Source of the DNA: Bacillota bacterium
Lineage (GTDB): Bacteria > Bacillota > Clostridia > Clostridiales > Caloramatoraceae
Assembly: GCA_023415335.1 (NCBI GenBank)
Contig: JAEZLD010000201.1
Coordinates: 1-14,589, forward strand
Reading direction: 5' to 3'
Length of the DNA: 14,589 nucleotides
Shown piece after piece: positions 13,514 to 14,589 of this stretch (the stretch's first letter is position 1; the number at the start of each line of letters is the position of its first letter). The translations under genes were made by a program, and so were the position numbers. The notes under the pieces are model-generated. The model ran no database searches. It was not told the DNA's origin and saw only the letters and a list, made by a program, of their open reading frames with translations.

Positions 13514-14589
13514 CTATTTCTTAGAGCTGGCCCTTTCTGCATACTCGAGCAGTGTTGATGCCGCCTCACTGCTTATATGTTTACCGCTCTGAGCCTTTAT
13601 CTGATTTGCAAATGAAGTAAGCTTATCCTGCTGAAGCTTAACCTTTAAGCTGTTATATATTCCAGAATCATCTATCTGTCCATCTACAAGATAGCTGTCA
13701 AGTAGCTTTTCAAGTTTGCCAACAATGAAGGCTTCCGGCTTCCACAAATAGTCTCTGGCATATATGGTAAACAGCTGGCACCAGGTATTAAAGTCATGGG
13801 CACCCGCAACTTCGAGATTCTTGAAAATTGCGTCAGTATTTTCCAGTGCAGCTATTTGGGCTGGATTCGGAAGTCCAAAATCATACCGCCCGGCACCAAT
13901 TAGTATATATGGCACTCCCAGATTCTTCGCAGTGGGACTGATTCCAGCACCAGCACTCCATACACCATAGTATCCGAACTTTGTAGCGTCATAGTTTATG
14001 ATGTTTGTTGTGATTCCCCCACCCATGGACAGACCTGCAAAGGAACGATCACATGCTTCCTTTGACACATTATAATTGTCTTCAATGAAAGGCAGGATGA
14101 TATTGAACAAATTAGAAAAACCTGTTCGTGCATCTCCTATGTATGAAGAGTCCGTCGTAACTACGATTGCAGGCTCAGTAAGTCCCTTAGCCAGCAGATT
14201 ATCCATAATGTTGGGCACACTGCCGATGTTCATCCAGTCGGATGCATCCAACTGAAAACCATGCTGTAAGAAAATTATTTTATATGGTTCTTCTCTATTC
14301 TCATCATATCCATAAGGTAAATACACGCCCAGATAACGAGTCCTTCCCCCTATCTGTGTAGGTATTGGTACATAGCTCCATGTGCCTGTCTTTTTATCAG
14401 TTCTGGGGTTCTCTATCTCACGGGCGCCTGCTATTTTATCCTGTTTACTTGGATCATATGGCACATACACCGCGTTAAAGGCACGTCTGGCATATCCTGT
14501 AAGACCATCCGGAGCAAACTTAGGGGAATTCACAGGGTCAGCTACCCAATAGTTACGATTGCCATCTACATAGAACCAGTATTGGTTTG
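13514..14589 (-). CDS. CE1-type esterase (feruloyl/acetyl xylan esterase-like) with FIMAH-like C-terminal domain, partial (N-terminus beyond window)
   Basis: The frame is open from the window edge to TAA at 13514-13516, giving 357 visible residues. A GTG at 14531-14533 is an internal valine (ADPVNSPK), because the coding sense continues upstream (YWFYVDGNRNYW), probably the end of an E-set/CBM48-like N-terminal domain. The esterase-D alpha/beta-hydrolase domain spans about visible residues 60-283: oxyanion region FLQHGFQLDASDW, nucleophile elbow GLSMGGG with Ser187, a probable Asp236 (GRYDFG) and His264 (GAHDFNTW). Such enzymes remove feruloyl or acetyl groups from xylan side chains. The last 70 residues (LEKLLDSYLVDGQIDD, NQIKAQSGKHISSEAA) resemble a FIMAH domain, common at the ends of secreted Gram-positive carbohydrate enzymes. 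The protein is probably extracellular, but the signal peptide would be outside the window. The exact substrate is uncertain. Confidence 0.87.
   Translation of the reverse strand, partial: NQYWFYVDGNRNYWVADPVNSPKFAPDGLTGYARRAFNAVYVPYDPSKQDKIAGAREIENPRTDKKTGTWSYVPIPTQIGGRTRYLGVYLPYGYDENREEPYKIIFLQHGFQLDASDWMNIGSVPNIMDNLLAKGLTEPAIVVTTDSSYIGDARTGFSNLFNIILPFIEDNYNVSKEACDRSFAGLSMGGGITTNIINYDATKFGYYGVWSAGAGISPTAKNLGVPYILIGAGRYDFGLPNPAQIAALENTDAIFKNLEVAGAHDFNTWCQLFTIYARDYLWKPEAFIVGKLEKLLDSYLVDGQIDDSGIYNSLKVKLQQDKLTSFANQIKAQSGKHISSEAASTLLEYAERASSKK

Noticed and set aside
14531..14533. GTG as the start of the esterase
   Set aside because: The coding frame remains open with protein-like sequence to the window edge, and no Shine-Dalgarno precedes the GTG.
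1..14589. CRISPR array, tRNA/rRNA genes, insertion sequences or phage genes
   Set aside because: No regularly spaced repeats, cloverleaf-like sequences, transposase or phage proteins were seen on either strand.

Overview
The window looks like chromosomal DNA from a low-GC Gram-positive bacterium, most likely a plant-polysaccharide-degrading member of the Clostridia (Lachnospiraceae/Cellulosilyticum-like). The genus is a guess. The basis is AT-rich intergenic DNA, strong AGGAGG-type ribosome binding sites, consensus sigma-A-type promoters, a C-terminal sortase-type anchor, a lipobox lipoprotein, a GH51 arabinofuranosidase, a CE1 esterase with a FIMAH-like tail, and a flavodoxin remnant of a type I associate with clostridia. 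No phage, IS, CRISPR, tRNA or rRNA was recognised.

Layout: (1) 1-5522, minus strand: a partial GNAT acetyltransferase, then a 1606-residue secreted multidomain surface protein with an InlB-type repeat, Ig/FN3-like modules and a PVNTGD sorting signal, with its own terminator and a good promoter. (2) 5523-6085: mostly non-coding DNA ending in a 45-codon deleted relic of a second GNAT gene. (3) 6108-8599: a divergent pair consisting of a TetR-family regulator and a MACPF (perforin-fold) lipoprotein. A perfect TTGACA-N17-TATAAT promoter serves the MACPF gene. Three copies of a 14-bp element, two of them forming a 29-bp near-palindrome, overlap its -10 box and start site. (4) 8600-10462: a cytoplasmic GH51 alpha-L-arabinofuranosidase with a short foldable leader. 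(5) 10463-12672: a long intergenic region with two strong inverted-repeat structures leading into a secreted M6 (immune inhibitor A type) metalloprotease. (6) 13032-13479: a broken flavodoxin-family gene. (7) 13514-14589, minus strand: the C-terminal part of a CE1-type esterase that continues beyond the window.

The genes appear to be mostly single transcription units rather than one pathway. GH51 and the CE1 esterase fit hemicellulose (arabinoxylan) breakdown: the esterase trims ester side groups and GH51 releases arabinose from imported oligosaccharides. The surface protein, the M6 protease and the MACPF lipoprotein are envelope or secreted proteins suited to contact with other cells or host material. 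The most notable unit is the TetR/MACPF pair: an inducible pore-forming-fold lipoprotein with a C-terminal three-repeat beta-prism-like domain. Two gene relics (GNAT and flavodoxin) show that the region has undergone gene decay.
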